DNA of 64,000 bases, taken from the NCBI GenBank assembly GCA_900074885.1, contig FJUW01000022.1, forward strand, positions 124,001 through 188,000, written 5' to 3'. The translations under genes were made by a program, and so were the position numbers. Positions 1-11,602 of this stretch are shown here, one piece after another. Each line of letters opens with the position of its first letter. Position 1 is the first letter of the stretch. The notes beneath the pieces are model-generated. The model saw only the letters and a program-made list of their open reading frames with translations, was not told the origin of the DNA and made no database searches. This DNA comes from Rhynchosporium graminicola. Lineage: Eukaryota > Ascomycota > Leotiomycetes > Helotiales > Ploettnerulaceae.

Positions 1-198
1 GATCCTCCTTGGCATTTCAGGAACTTATCATACAGACACAGCACGTTCAGTATCTATTAATTGTTGATTTACAAATTGCTTCTATTCCTCGTTTGTTTAA
101 TTCTTTGCTTGATACACATATATACAGCACCGCTCCTTCGTCCCTCACTTCCTCGACACGAATCCCAAATATCAACCCGTCCGTCAACCTCCAAACTT

Positions 199-1061
199 CT
201 ATTTCGACCTCTCACTAGGCGTAATAGCAAAAGTAGGTCTCACGAAACTGCAAAACACAAATTAGCCAAACACTTCTAAATCTGTCAAATCCCAAATCCG
301 TTCAGATACCCATCTGATCCCACCCAAGCCTCCAATCGGCGAAGAAAGTAAGAACATACCGATCCGAGTTATAAGGACTCGTCTGACTCCCCAAAAGCGC
401 CTTCTCCCTCGCCTGATCCGCATAATGCCTCCTCACCAAATCACGATCCTCCTCCGCCGTCAGAAGAGGAATAAGATGGATTCGCGACCACATCTTCTCT
501 CGTGCAAGTTCACTGTAACAAAAGAAACACATAATCAGCGCTGCCACTCTTCATACATCTTTCCTCTTGTTGTATATGTTTCCATGCGATGTGACTGTGA
601 CGGTGTGACGTACTTCTGCTCCCTAATCCCTTTCCCTACTTTGTAGAAGCCGAATGTCATCACGCCGGCCATGGCGAAGAGCATGACGGATGGTCGGAAG
701 CCTCGCGCGGGCAGGTTTCGCTATGATAAGAACATCATTAGCATTGCTCCTGTCCTGTCCTGTCCTGTTTTGTATTCCTCGTCTCTTTGCTTCCAAGCTT
801 CTGTATTCCCCAGCTCCAATTCGCAACTCGTAGGGCCAATTGACACAGCACATTCTGTCCGTCTCTACGAGGCTTTCGACGTCTACGTATTCATCTCATG
901 CCCTCTGGCTCTTCTAGAAGTGTAGTCCCCTCCTTGAGCGGCCCATCTCGTTCCTCAAACCCCCCATCCGCTCCCATCCCCCCTGGGAAAGGAAGGACAA
1001 TTCGACGTACCTTATACTGAACCGGCTCATAGCCTCCAATGGGCGGCAGATCTTGAGGCAT
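199..1061 (-). CDS. NADH:ubiquinone oxidoreductase subunit NDUFA13 (GRIM-19), complex I
   Basis: Four exons on the minus strand: 1061-1011, 720-614, 512-360 and 247-199, encoding 119 residues. The start MPQDLPPIGGYEPVQY is the family's usual N-terminus. Exon 2 gives the single membrane helix (VMLFAMAGVMTFGFYKVGKG). Exon 3 gives the matrix helix region ELAREKMWSRIHLIPLL followed by EEDRDLVRRHYADQA. The last exon supplies FVRPTFAITPSERSK. All introns are GT-AG and codons join cleanly. The family is a supernumerary subunit of mitochondrial complex I anchored in the inner membrane. The 290-base first intron holds a (TCCTG)4 repeat. The family assignment is firm; only the exact splice points are inferred. 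Confidence 0.93.
748..767 (+). repeat. (TCCTG)4 microsatellite
   Basis: Four perfect TCCTG units lie inside intron 1 of the NDUFA13 gene. Confidence 0.9.
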
Positions 1062-1672
1062 GATGTATGTTCGTACTTGCGTATCCTGGTTCACGGCCTC
1101 CTTCTATATTAACAGGTCAATTGAGGTTGTCATGAGCTTGAGACGCGCTAAGCTTTCTACGGCTGAAGTTCTGCCACCCGATACAGGCGGTGAGGTCAGC
1201 TTTACGTCGAATTTCAGCATGTCTAGCAATGTCACTTTGGAAAAGGCAAGTAACATGCTTCAAGATTGAGGTGAGTACTAAATGACTCGATGAATGATAT
1301 CTCATTCAATTCAATTCAATGCAAGCATACTGCTCAAATCGCTCTCTTGACCGCATCGCTACTACAAAAAGACTCAAGCAGAAAACGCCCATGCTATGCC
1401 CCAACCAAACCTCTGCCGATCAAATGCATCCATCCAACCCAGAAGTAGCTCGGCCTCAGTTACGTATAGGAGAGATAATAAAGATACGCCATATCCGACC
1501 CTTCAGTATCAAAGGGAACCAAGCCAGGCCAATTTCAAAGCCACCATAACACCAATCCCAGATCTAGCCGTCTAGAAATGGGACATGCAACTCTAGCTTC
1601 TCGTTCGCAAATGTTATTCAAGGAAAATTGAAAAAAAAATGTAAAGCCAGTTCTCTTATGGTTGCCAGGGCT
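1062..1672. other. Intergenic, NDUFA13 promoter side and fcp1 3' side
   Basis: About 610 bases separate the start of NDUFA13 from the end of fcp1, both on the minus strand. It holds a small (ATTCA)3 repeat at 1304-1320 and no ORF that looks coding. The 3' end of fcp1 and the promoter of NDUFA13 must both lie here. Confidence 0.6.
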
Positions 1673-4425
1673 TCATTCGGATCCATTGCCACCTAGAGTC
1701 TCTGCTTCCTCACTAGCAAATGCCGCCTCAAGATCGGCTTCCAGGTCATCAAAGCCATCTTCGCTAGCGCCATCTTCTTTGGCAGGTGTAGGAAGGTTCG
1801 TTGTGTCTGACAGCGGAGTCTTCACGGTCTTCAGACCTGTCGTTCTCAAATTTGCAACGCGTTGCTTCTTCGCCAGAGTACTCTCCTCATCACTGTCTTC
1901 ATCCTCCGTAGCGGTGTCGCGGTTTCTCTTTCGATCTCTGTTCGCCACCTTGCTCTGCCCACTTGACGTGCTTACTTTGCTGACATCGCTCTCGTTCCCA
2001 GATTCGTTCGCTTCCGAGTCCGATGCCATAAACTCGTCTAGCTCATCGTCAGCGCCTCCCCAGTCGAAACCTTTGAGATTGTCGATTGGCGAAATACCGC
2101 CTTCCATATCGTCGGGCATCACACCATCTTCGTCAACCGCGGTTTCGTCTTGACTGCTAGCAGGCAGACTATCACGGTCTTCGTCTTCGCTAGCGGAATC
2201 GTCAGATGTGCCGTCCGAATCATTTATTGATGAAGGGGCGTCCGAGTTGAAAGCGTCGCCCCGTGCTCGATCGGCTTCATGAATTGTGACCTGGTAAAAA
2301 TTAGGGTGTGTGTTCCATGCTCACAGACTGTCCCACTTACAAGGTATGGTGTCTCGTCCTCCTTCTGCCACTTGCTCATGGAATTTAAAAGCCATAGCTG
2401 ATTGACGATCTTGATGTTGGGGTATTTCGCAGCTTGTCGAACTTTGTGAGTGCGAGTGCGACTTGTCGACGCAACCAGATGCGTGACTTTTCTATTGACC
2501 CTATAAAGCTTTACTATAAAACCATCTGTAGCGCGGCTTGAATACATACTTTGATTGGATGTCTGCACCAAAACTTGCAGCTTGGAGTCCGATCTCAGTT
2601 CTAGAATGTATACGTAAGTACCGTTCATCTACAAGATCCGTGAGGTAATAAATATTTTCGCGTTGAAATTGTGTAAATATATCAGAATGTAAATACCTCA
2701 TTATATCTGCTTGCAGTGGAACCAATCCGGACATCACAATCGTGCAACCAGCTAGTGTCTTAGCCCTATTGAATGTGAGTAATGAATTTGGGAAATCTTG
2801 GCTGGGATAGCCTACTTCAGTCGTGGCATGACATTTCCAATATCAGGTACCACCTTGCGATCAGCACCATTGATAGACATCTTCTTGTTAAGTCCTGGCT
2901 TCAGCTGTGCCACACGACCCCCCGAGGCATTGATAACACGGCCTTCGTACTCATCATAGAAAGCTTTATGTATTTGAGTGAGATGTTGTTCCAGGTATTT
3001 CAATTCCACATCATTGTCGACAAGGAGATTGTGTCTGTGTTGAGGTTCTTGCGTCGCACTGCCATTTGCTGCTTCGTCAACAGGAGCTTCATTATCCTCT
3101 TTGTCGAGTTTCTCCTGCATATGTAGCAACGGACGATCTGTCAATTGCTTCTCGAGAATTTCCTCTTGCTCGGCAGCTTGTTCTAAGCGCAGAGCTTGGT
3201 CATCTCCACTGCCCATCCGTACCAGTTCTTCCAAAGCACTGATCTTTGATCCCTCCTCTGAATTGGTCGTTTCTAATTTGTCCGTCTCAGTGGACTTGAC
3301 CTCCTCGATTTCAGGCTTCTGATTTTCAGGACCGTTGGCGTCTTCTTTTGATTCGCTGTCCTTTAGCTCTCCTTTGGAAGCCTTCTTTTTCAGTGGGGGT
3401 GGCATGGCTGGCATTTCCTCTCGTTTGGGCAAGAAGCTCGAATTGATGTCTCCGATACCAAGGAAGAAATCGTATGGAACTACCTTGATGAGATTTGGTC
3501 GGTTGCTAGGCCATACGTCTGCGCGGTCATCTATTATCACGACCATTTTGGTGTCCACAGGGAAGAGCCGCGCGAGACTCTTGGCTGTGACATTGCCGTT
3601 TTCGTCTCTGCTGATGATTCGGTCCCCAAATAGCTTTTTGTCTGGGTCAACAATCTTCGCAATATTGATGGCGTATGCTCTTGTGCCCATTGTGTATACG
3701 TGCAGCTCGTACATTTCTGATACCTTTGCTAGGAATTCCTTCAGTCCAGGGCGCATCTTGATATAATACCAGCATCCAGAAGCCAGGCCTCGAGGTCCAT
3801 CGTCGTTCAATTGGAATGACCGGACATCTTTGACAGCTTCGTAATTCGGCGATGTCTTGTCTCTCTGCCACTCTCCGACTGTGGGTTCGATGCAGGCGTG
3901 AATAATCGTTTGATCCAAATCTACCACCAGAGAAAGCTTCCTATGAGCCAGCAATCGCTTCTGCAACTCGCCCTCGGCTTTCGACGCCTCATCTTGGCTG
4001 ACCTTCAAAGATGTCTGATCGTGGATCATGTTGATCTTGGCTCGCTCTGTATCATCCGAGGTGCTGGTCCAGTTCATTTCAGTCATGTCCTTTCCGCATA
4101 TGCCACATAGCCCTTGAAATTGAATGGAATGCGGACATGTCTCCTCGACATCGACGAAGCGCATATCTTTGTCGATAACCATTCCCTCCTTAACCTTCCA
4201 TGACTTCAAAGTCCCCTCCACAGGACTTTCCCAGTCTCCGATGGCGATCTGTTCCTCTGGCCATTGGCCTTTGGGGTCGTTGGGATCACCAACTATCAAC
4301 GTCCATGACCATTTATATTGGAGAATCGGTTCGAGCTTCGTGATACTGTCGCCAGGTTGCTTGAGTATCTTCACGATTGTAATAGGATACTTTAGCTTCG
4401 CCCCGAAGCTCAATAGCTTGCCCAT
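1673..4425 (-). CDS. fcp1: RNA polymerase II C-terminal domain phosphatase Fcp1
   Basis: Five exons: 4425-2816, 2765-2697, 2600-2550, 2500-2341 and 2290-1673, giving 835 residues. Fcp1 dephosphorylates the heptad repeats of the RNA polymerase II tail and recycles the enzyme in the nucleus. The N-terminal region resembles the biotinyl-like fold common in Fcp1. A cysteine pair region (CPHS...CGICGKDM) follows at about 97-113. The catalytic DLDQT motif (DxDxT/V class) is at residues 169-173, and an IIDDRADVW motif closes the FCPH domain. The BRCT domain is split over exons 2-4 and only appears after splicing (GCTIVMSGLVPL ... NRKVTHLVAS). The acidic C-terminal tail (GFDWGGADDELDEFM) is the usual TFIIF-binding type. 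Length and domain order match the family. The short exon 3 (51 bases) is the least certain boundary. Confidence 0.93.
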
Positions 4426-6000
4426 CTTGTTTCCTCCTTCAGATCTCGCACTCTTTGGTGATCATGCGGTCCTCGACTTTCTCGATCTGTCAATCAAAAC
4501 TTTTAGTGAATGCTCATAACGAAAGCTGAAAATGAAAGTTGGAAGAATGGCGTGCAAGCTGCACTCGATATATTGAGGACCGCGGGCACCCAAGCAAACA
4601 ACAGCCTCGAAACAGCTCGCAGCAGGCTGCACAAGCTCTAGGCAAATACAATACGGCATCAACAAGCTGTTGGAAGACCTACGATCTCAATTTGAGCTTT
4701 GGGAAAGCTCTCATAGATGTCGCGTGGGGTACAGCTGAGGCGTAGAGTAGTAGCCAGTGCATCTGCGCCGGTGCTCGTCCAAGTCTCTGCACTCGAGTAA
4801 TCACCTTTTCTATTCTTCCCGACAATCTCCTTTGTCTCTCCGTAAATAGTTCCCAAGTCGCAGATTGGTGGAATGCGATTTGCGCGTTGGGTTGCTTGTC
4901 GGGGTCGACGCGATACTAATATTTGGAGCTATAGCTACTTATAGTTCGGTCCGCAGCGCAACAAATGTGATTTGAGTGAATAGCGAGGCTGAAATCAAGC
5001 AACGAGCAAATTGATTGTTGACTCAACTTGAATAGTTGAAGATATGCTTGTTTGTCTTGAGGTTGTGAAGTGGAGTGAAATAGATTTCGTAAGTCGGTTT
5101 GTGCTGTGATTCTTGAGAAAGTCGAAGGTCGAGCTCGATGCGGCCGGTTTAGGGAAGGTCGGTGTGGCAGGCTGAAGGCCGTCCTTTGCTGGGGAATCCA
5201 AAGCCTTTTAACTCCAGAAAAGTGGAGAGATGTTTAGTCGGCTTCTGATTGGATAGTCTCGTACATATGTGCAGGGGTAACGGAGTTAGGTGATTGGCTG
5301 CTGTGGAATGCACTGGGCTACGTTTCCGTCAATCCTCAGCCTCGCCCATTCTACATGGGATGCTTGCAGCTAATTTCCAAGTAGGATGCTCCGGGATTCA
5401 CTTGTAGAAGTGAAATCGGTGGAGTATAGCGCATAGATTTCCATGGTCAAAAGCCTTGCTGGGCAACACAATATGAGGCTTTTGGTGAGTGATTACTCGA
5501 ATTAGGCTGCTGGAGCGACGACCTCTGTACTAGATTTTGACCCTCAACCATAGTTTACGATTGGATGTATCAAAGCATGTTCAACACTCTCCAGATGTAC
5601 TAGATTTACACGTCCAGCCGTTGCCCAAGATCGCTACATTCTCCAAGTTCCATCAAAATTCCCCAAAGTAAAACCAAGGACTATAAAAGTACAGAGTGTT
5701 GTATAAGTCAGACACTACTCCAAGATTTTGCCAGCGCAGTAATCGAGATACAGCAGAGTAGAGCACTCTTGACAACTATTGATACTGTTCATGACCTAAC
5801 CTATAAACAATTAGAACAAAGGAGTGGATATTTTGGTTGTAGGAATTTAGCGATAAATTCTGTAGCCTGGTCACTGATAACACATCCCAAGATACCTGTT
5901 GCCCGTTATCACTAACTCTGCGATAGATATAACATGGTTATCACTGAAGAGAATGACAAAATTCTCTACTGACTGGTTGACTTCCTTCCCCATCATCACC
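4426..6000. other. Intergenic region upstream of fcp1
   Basis: About 1.6 kb between the fcp1 start and the stop of the DHH protein. Only short ORFs are present, several of which lack an ATG. The stretch near 4990-5200 in reverse orientation reads like a pyrimidine/purine-biased leader and could be part of the fcp1 5' untranslated region. I see no RNA gene or repeat. Confidence 0.5.
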
Positions 6001-7499
6001 TCACGATTTCTTGAAATAGTTATTCAAGGTGTTCTTCTGATCCTCTCCTTTCTTCTTTGGCGACTCTCCCTCCACCTTATCTGGCTTCTCACCAATCTTC
6101 ATCAAAATGCACAACTCCTCAAATTCAGCTGTGGGAATGATACCTCCCGAAGCTTCCTTGTGTCCCCTGGCAAAGCTTTCGCCCATCCTCTGTATCAAGT
6201 CACCTGTATCCAAGTTCGCTACTGCTTTCAACGACTCGATGATGTTGACTGGAGGATCTCGATCTTTAGCGCATCGAGCAACACGACACGAAAAATTGAC
6301 CTTGCCGGGAAGGTAACCATAATTGGCTACCATTACAATCTCAAGTGCTTTAGATTTTAGAGTTCCTGCCTACTAACACGTTAGAATGTCGTATTTGCAT
6401 ATTTTATAGGCACTTACCCATCGGGTTGCAATAACCGGATGTACTTGAGTTTGACTATTGATTTTCAGTACAGCTATCTTGCCGTCCTTGCCAAACTTTG
6501 GTGGTGCGCGAGTATGTTTCTGGACCTCAATATTGATCTCTTCACGTGCTTGTGCCAATCGCCGGTTGCTCAATACTTCTTTTGGCTCTTTCGCTTCTAG
6601 AAGAGCGTTCCATGCGGTAATCACATCATAAGTCCCCGTTCGTCGAGCTGTCACATGTCAGCAAATGCTCAATTGAACTCGGAGCATGCTCAGCCTACGA
6701 GCGTTGATATATGAGACGCAGTCATTTATGAGCTTCTTCGTATGCTTCTTGAATATCTCTTTCATATCTGGAAAAGGCGGCAGCCATTTAAGTGAAGTTC
6801 CAAGATCTCCATGCGTACCAATAGCGCAGAGATATCCACATTCAGCAGCGATGTCTAGATGAAGATCTTTGCAGATTTCATATGTGAGGAGAGCGGAAGT
6901 AGCCACTGGCGGGCAATGGCATGCTGATACCACCTGCGTGTGTCAGTAGTGTTGAAGTTCATGTGAGTGAAAACTAACCTCTGCGCCTTGGGGGAAATCG
7001 TCGCTCAGGTGATGATCAATGACAATTGATTTGGTCTCTGGGTCATCGACAATTGGCAAACCCCCTCTGCTCCCCTGATCGAGGACGATTATGAAGCTAG
7101 CTTTCTTCTCAGAAATCGCCTTTCGTTCGAGTGGCTCGTGAATGTTCATTCCTTTCTGCACCAAGTGAACATCGAGAAGCTTTGGATCTAGTCCCAATGT
7201 GACCAGAGTTCTATGGATTATGACACCGGAACTGAGTCCATCAGCGTCTTTATCTGGTACAATAAGTGTTGGTTTCTGAGCAGCAGCACTTTCTTGATTT
7301 TAGCCATATTCCACGGTGGATATTTAAATGAGGCTGACCATTCCCTTAAGAAAGCTCGCGCGGCTGTCATTTGAAATTCAGGGGCCGGCCATATCTCTAC
7401 ACCTTGCGAGTCTCGACGAGTAGGGGACTCGCAGTAGTCTGTAAGCTTCGCTATCTTTCTACTCGATGATTCTGGTGATGATCCTGCTTTGCGCTTCAT
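6001..7499 (-). CDS. DHH/DHHA1 family phosphoesterase (RecJ-like)
   Basis: Five exons: 7499-7339, 7288-6979, 6933-6699, 6647-6418 and 6369-6001, giving 434 residues from the first ATG (MKRKAGSS). After splicing, motif I reads VPDKDADGLSSG, motif II IVLDQGSRGG and motif III IVIDHHLSDDF, the aspartate/histidine metal-binding set of DHH enzymes. Near the C-terminus ARGHKEASGGI matches the DHHA1 glycine/histidine motif. The family hydrolyses phosphodiester bonds in DNA, RNA oligonucleotides or small nucleotides, but the substrate of this fungal group is unknown to me. The basic start (KRK, RKIAK) could be a nuclear signal. Intron 1 is only 50 bases with a weaker GTCAGC donor; the AAAG acceptor was chosen because it alone keeps the frame and restores the motif-I context. 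Confidence 0.85.
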
Positions 7500-10430
7500 G
7501 GTCCGTGTGCTGGGAAATAGTAGATGGACGTGTAATGGTGGATTTTTCTTTAAGGGTCCAAATATTTGAAATCGGCTGGCGACACGAAGCATTTGGTGTT
7601 GTGTAATAATTATGTGATTTGGTTTCTTAATGATACTGTGCATTCAGGGGAGTTTCCATATTGCTTCGGCCTCATGACGTAAGCAAATCAACAGGGCCGC
7701 TAGGTACTCTTCTTCTAAAACGAGACTGTGAACACTCCATTGAGATACTTCTGATGATTGAGAGAAAACAGCGACTCCCAAACTATCCCGACCAACGCAT
7801 GCTCTCGTACTTTCATGTTCCAGCCCGAAAGGAGATTGAGGGTCACGTTTCTTCAATGTCAACAAAGAGACATGACCTTGGCGAAAGCGGAGTTTGGTGG
7901 TGGTGCTTGGAAATTTCTTCAATGTCGTCACACCTATTACCGGCCGGGATATCATCAATCAAACATGTCCGGAGGGGGCAGCAGGTACTCTGATGATGAT
8001 GTTTAGGCGGCAAACTAGAAGCATACCAACTGTCGACTTGCCGTCTGCCTTTTTGGAACTTCTCAAGGGATACTAAACTTAAACTTGACTGGATGTAAAA
8101 ACCCAAAATGCTGTTTGCAACTCTAAAGGCACTGTCTGGCAAGATACGCAAGTAACAATTCTGCCGCGACTTCCAAACATCCCCACTCAGCCTTAAGGCC
8201 TGCTTAATTCACTTGAGCCATCGCCCAGCCACAAGAAAGACTCAGTATCCTAGCTGTGAAACCTTCAAAGAAGACTTTAGTTAGATGGGGAAGGGTGGCA
8301 GTAAGATTGCGGCCGGCCGCCAGCAGACACCTTCATGACATTTTCAGTTATGACCATGGAGCTTGTACCTGGGTATAGGATACAAGCTCTAGAACCTCTC
8401 TGGGAAGTTCAACGCCGAATGATAAGTCCTCATAATCTCTCCCCTTTTAAGCGAAAATGCCTACATAAGCCCACCACCATCACTTGCCTTCTTGTCCGTA
8501 CTATCTAAGGCAACAGATCACGATGAATTGCTAGAGACTAACAAATATCGTGTTCATCATGGCAATGGGCTTGAAAGAACTCACGATTGTACGTTTAGTT
8601 AAGGAATAAATAAAAGTCGTAGTTGTTACGCGCGGACACTTACCCTTACTATGGCAAAGGATAACGACTCAGCTGTAAGGCTATTTATTCACTTAGTCTC
8701 AGCACCCTATCAGGATGGTGATCTCTTAAATAAGGAGCTTGTTTTGCAAAGCACTTACCCTCCATAACAACGACCGAAACACCCATCATCTCATGTAATA
8801 GCTCGCGCTAGTCTACAACCGCCTTTCCACGGTTTGTAAAGGATTCTTTGACAATTAGCTCAGTCAGACACCAGTATATATATTTGACTTGCAACACTTT
8901 GAGAACTCTATACAGCTAGATTCCCAAAGAGATCCCTTGCAAGTTATTCTTCTATTGCGTGGGGTTGAAGATCGACGACTAAGGTAGGGGTTGTAGTTGA
9001 TGACCCTTGTTAATGAATATATTGCTATCGTAAAGATAGAGATTCTCCTCATTCTACAGCTCTGGATCTATACTTACGGGCAGAATTGGTGCGGCTGGGT
9101 AAGGTTCCGATGCTAGAACGTACTCTTCTTCTTTTCTCACAATCGCGAACCATGGCTCTTGTTAGCGATAATTTAATGCAGTAGATACACACAATTTCTA
9201 ACCTTGGCATGGCTGGTTGGTATTAAGGAGCTAGGTAGGAAATTGAACCCTAAAGATTGGAATCTAGATTGTAAGACCTGCGGATTAATGCCACGTATCG
9301 TTGGTCTTAGCTAACGTAAATCATTTTCGATGAACATCAAGCAAGCATTTACAAATCCACCCAATACGAAAACCGAACATTCTCTTATATATGAGATATC
9401 CAGTGGGCAAGAGCTTCTTCTCATCTATATTAGCGATATGCTCCAGCTTTGTGGTGGGTGAGTCGTCTGGAACTTCGTCACCTAAAAGAGTCTGGGGACC
9501 ATCGCAAGTGAAGGTTAGTAAAGTCATGAAATAGTTACATGACATTGAAAAATTTAAGACGTGCAACAAAAACTTTCCAGTCATTGCAGAACCAAAAGCA
9601 GCGGCCGAGTTACGGATAAGGAAGATAGATTTCATTGAGATTTAAATTAAAGTCATCGGATAGTTTTGTGACATTGGTTATTACGTTGTGCAACAACCCC
9701 TTCCGCACACCTGGAGCTATTGGTTTAAGTGAAGGTAGAGGAGGATGATACCAAGCAGCAGGGAAATTTTTATTGCTGGATGCTATCAATATAAGAACCC
9801 TTCTCCAAAGCCAGGCTTGATAGATGACACTTATAATAGCTTGTCGTTCATGATTCCTCCTGTACGCGGATCGCTTCATCGTCTTAATTCGTGGTGATTT
9901 CTCTGCTCGACATTCTTTCCTCTTGCATTCTAAGATGGCCCTCTCACGACTCCGAACATTTACATATATACCGAGCATGTCAAGGAGTATTTGTGATCAT
10001 GTGTTCTTGCTTTCGTAGGTTACCTACAATCAGCTTGTGGATACTCTTGAACCATACCTAGCATTCTAGGACCCCCGCAACCTCCTCGCTATGTGAAAAT
10101 GGGTAATTTTCAAGAACAAAATCTTTCCAGATGTCAAAAGCCATAGAGTTCCCACGGCTGGAACTCGCTGAGAAAAGGATGATAGGATTAAAGCCGTGTC
10201 CTTTGGAAAATTTGGATGCTTGCTCATTCCTTACTCTTCGATAATACAACATAGTGCTAGCATTTAATCTTGGGTACATGCGGCAACCGAGCATGGACTT
10301 TAGGTACTTGGTGGAAGCGATCTACTCAGTATATGTATGTCATCTTTCGAATTGCTTGTCGCTGGCTGCTTGTTGATGATGTTAAAAGCCCCGGGAGTAT
10401 TTATGGGTCTCATCAGGATAAGTACTACTC
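7500..10430. other. Gene-poor region between the DHH gene and the siderophore transporter promoter
   Basis: About 2.9 kb with no recognisable protein family. Two overlapping minus-strand ORFs at 9321-9978 have no family signature. A 12-base perfect GC palindrome (GCGGCCGGCCGC) sits at 8309-8320. A tiny spliced ORF candidate at 8505-8789 is listed separately. Confidence 0.4.
8505..8789 (-). CDS. Candidate tiny three-exon gene (30 residues)
   Basis: Possible exons are 8789-8759, 8672-8644 and 8537-8505. Both introns begin with GTAAGTG and end in ACAG or TTAG, with branch-like GACTAAG and AACTAAAC. The joined frame reads MMGVSVVVMEAESLSFAIV and ends at TAG after 30 codons. A TATATATA tract lies about 85 bases upstream of the ATG. 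No family is recognised, and two well-formed introns around so short a frame may be chance or the remnant of a larger gene. Confidence 0.2.
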
Positions 10431-10543
10431 GCTTTTTCCGTGGGTCTGAACCTGTCCACTGGGTTTTCGGGGGAGACTTGGTGAGATCGACCCTGGGTGT
10501 TTGCCCTCTCAGGCCCTGTCAGGTTCAGATCCACGGAGAAAGC
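10431..10543. repeat. Imperfect 26-base inverted repeat with 61-base spacer
   Basis: Arm 10431-10456 and the reverse complement of 10518-10543 agree at 23 of 26 positions (common core TCTGAACCTG). It could fold as a long hairpin or be the ends of a small decayed element. It lies about 1.1 kb upstream of the siderophore transporter. Confidence 0.75.
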
Positions 10544-11114
10544 AAGGTAGGTAGGTGCAGAACATCGTCTCCACAGACTTGGGATTCGGGAATGCCATCT
10601 ACCTTCCAGTACAAGTAGGTTACCCTCGGGGTCCCATCAAGATCCAATGCTTGTTGTGTCACACCCTGGAAACGAACAGAGCCGTCCAGACCCACAGACA
10701 GGTACCTGGTACATGGGTCTCTTAAATTGTGAACCCATTCATTTCTCGATACCAGTCAGCTGGAAGAAGTTCAGGGTTCAAGTTCGAGCTCTCAAGATCC
10801 AGTGTGACTCCACAACTTTGAGCTGGTATTCTAAACATTTCACTTCTCCAAAAGCATAGGATGAAGAGAAGAATCTCGAAAAGCTTCGCAATGGCTGCCC
10901 AACACTCCGATTGCGGACCAATAGCTCACGTGCAACCCATCCAGACAACCATCATGGCGACACCCACGCTACAGTACAATATATGCCAAGATCTTGGGTG
11001 GGCTCGAACTTCGAGGCCTATGCGGATGCAGTTACCCCCACGTGCTAGCCCCCTTAGCACCAATCCCACATTTAGTATGGCGCGAACGAATCATCTGATT
11101 AGATGAAAACTCTG

Positions 11115-11123
11115 ATCTGATAA
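11115..11123 (+). promoter_or_regulatory. SreA/Sre1-type iron-responsive GATA site
   Basis: ATCTGATAA matches the ATCWGATAA consensus bound by the fungal iron-repressing GATA factors (SreA of Aspergillus, Sre1 of Histoplasma). It is 480 bases upstream of the siderophore transporter start. A near match, ATCTGATTA, lies at 11093-11101, and GATAAG occurs at 11351-11356. Expected meaning: repression in iron-replete cells. Inferred from sequence only. Confidence 0.65.
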
Positions 11124-11602
11124 GATTGCAGCGATCACCACCCACCGGCGCCTCCGACGATGTCAGCCAATGGAAGGGGGGGGGGGATTCGTCGTCAGCC
11201 CAGAATCCTTCCCTTCTCATCCCACCGCCTGTTCCTCAATGGCACAGGACGGGACAGCCACACAGTCATCAATCAAAATGACCGGGATTCGAATACTTTA
11301 GCTTGGATCATCGTTGGAGTTGAGCCCGGTCCGATTTGCAAGGACGACTAGATAAGATATATAGATAGCAGCACCAACCATCATTCAATACAGTAGGCTG
11401 GTTGTGATTCCTCTTGTGCGATTATTATTCGATATTCGCGTTTAGCTGTGAATCTGAATTTCAAACCTGGGCAGTGGCGAAGCGAAGGATCTTACGTTCC
11501 ACCATCGAAACTTCAAGACCAGGTCACATATGGCACTCTTGACTTAACAGCAATCTCTTCAACTCGAAATCAACGACTCCTTTGGCCACACCAGCATTCA
11601 CA

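Noticed and set aside
4995..5201. 68-codon minus-strand frame starting MDSPAKDG
   Set aside because: The first codon is TTG, not ATG, and the sequence resembles an untranslated leader.
9321..9978. Two overlapping minus-strand frames of 104 and 122 codons
   Set aside because: Overlapping in different frames with no shared family signal; probably chance or very old remnant.
11582..11602. Seven extra codons at the start of the siderophore transporter
   Set aside because: They begin with TTG; the first ATG in frame is at 11603.
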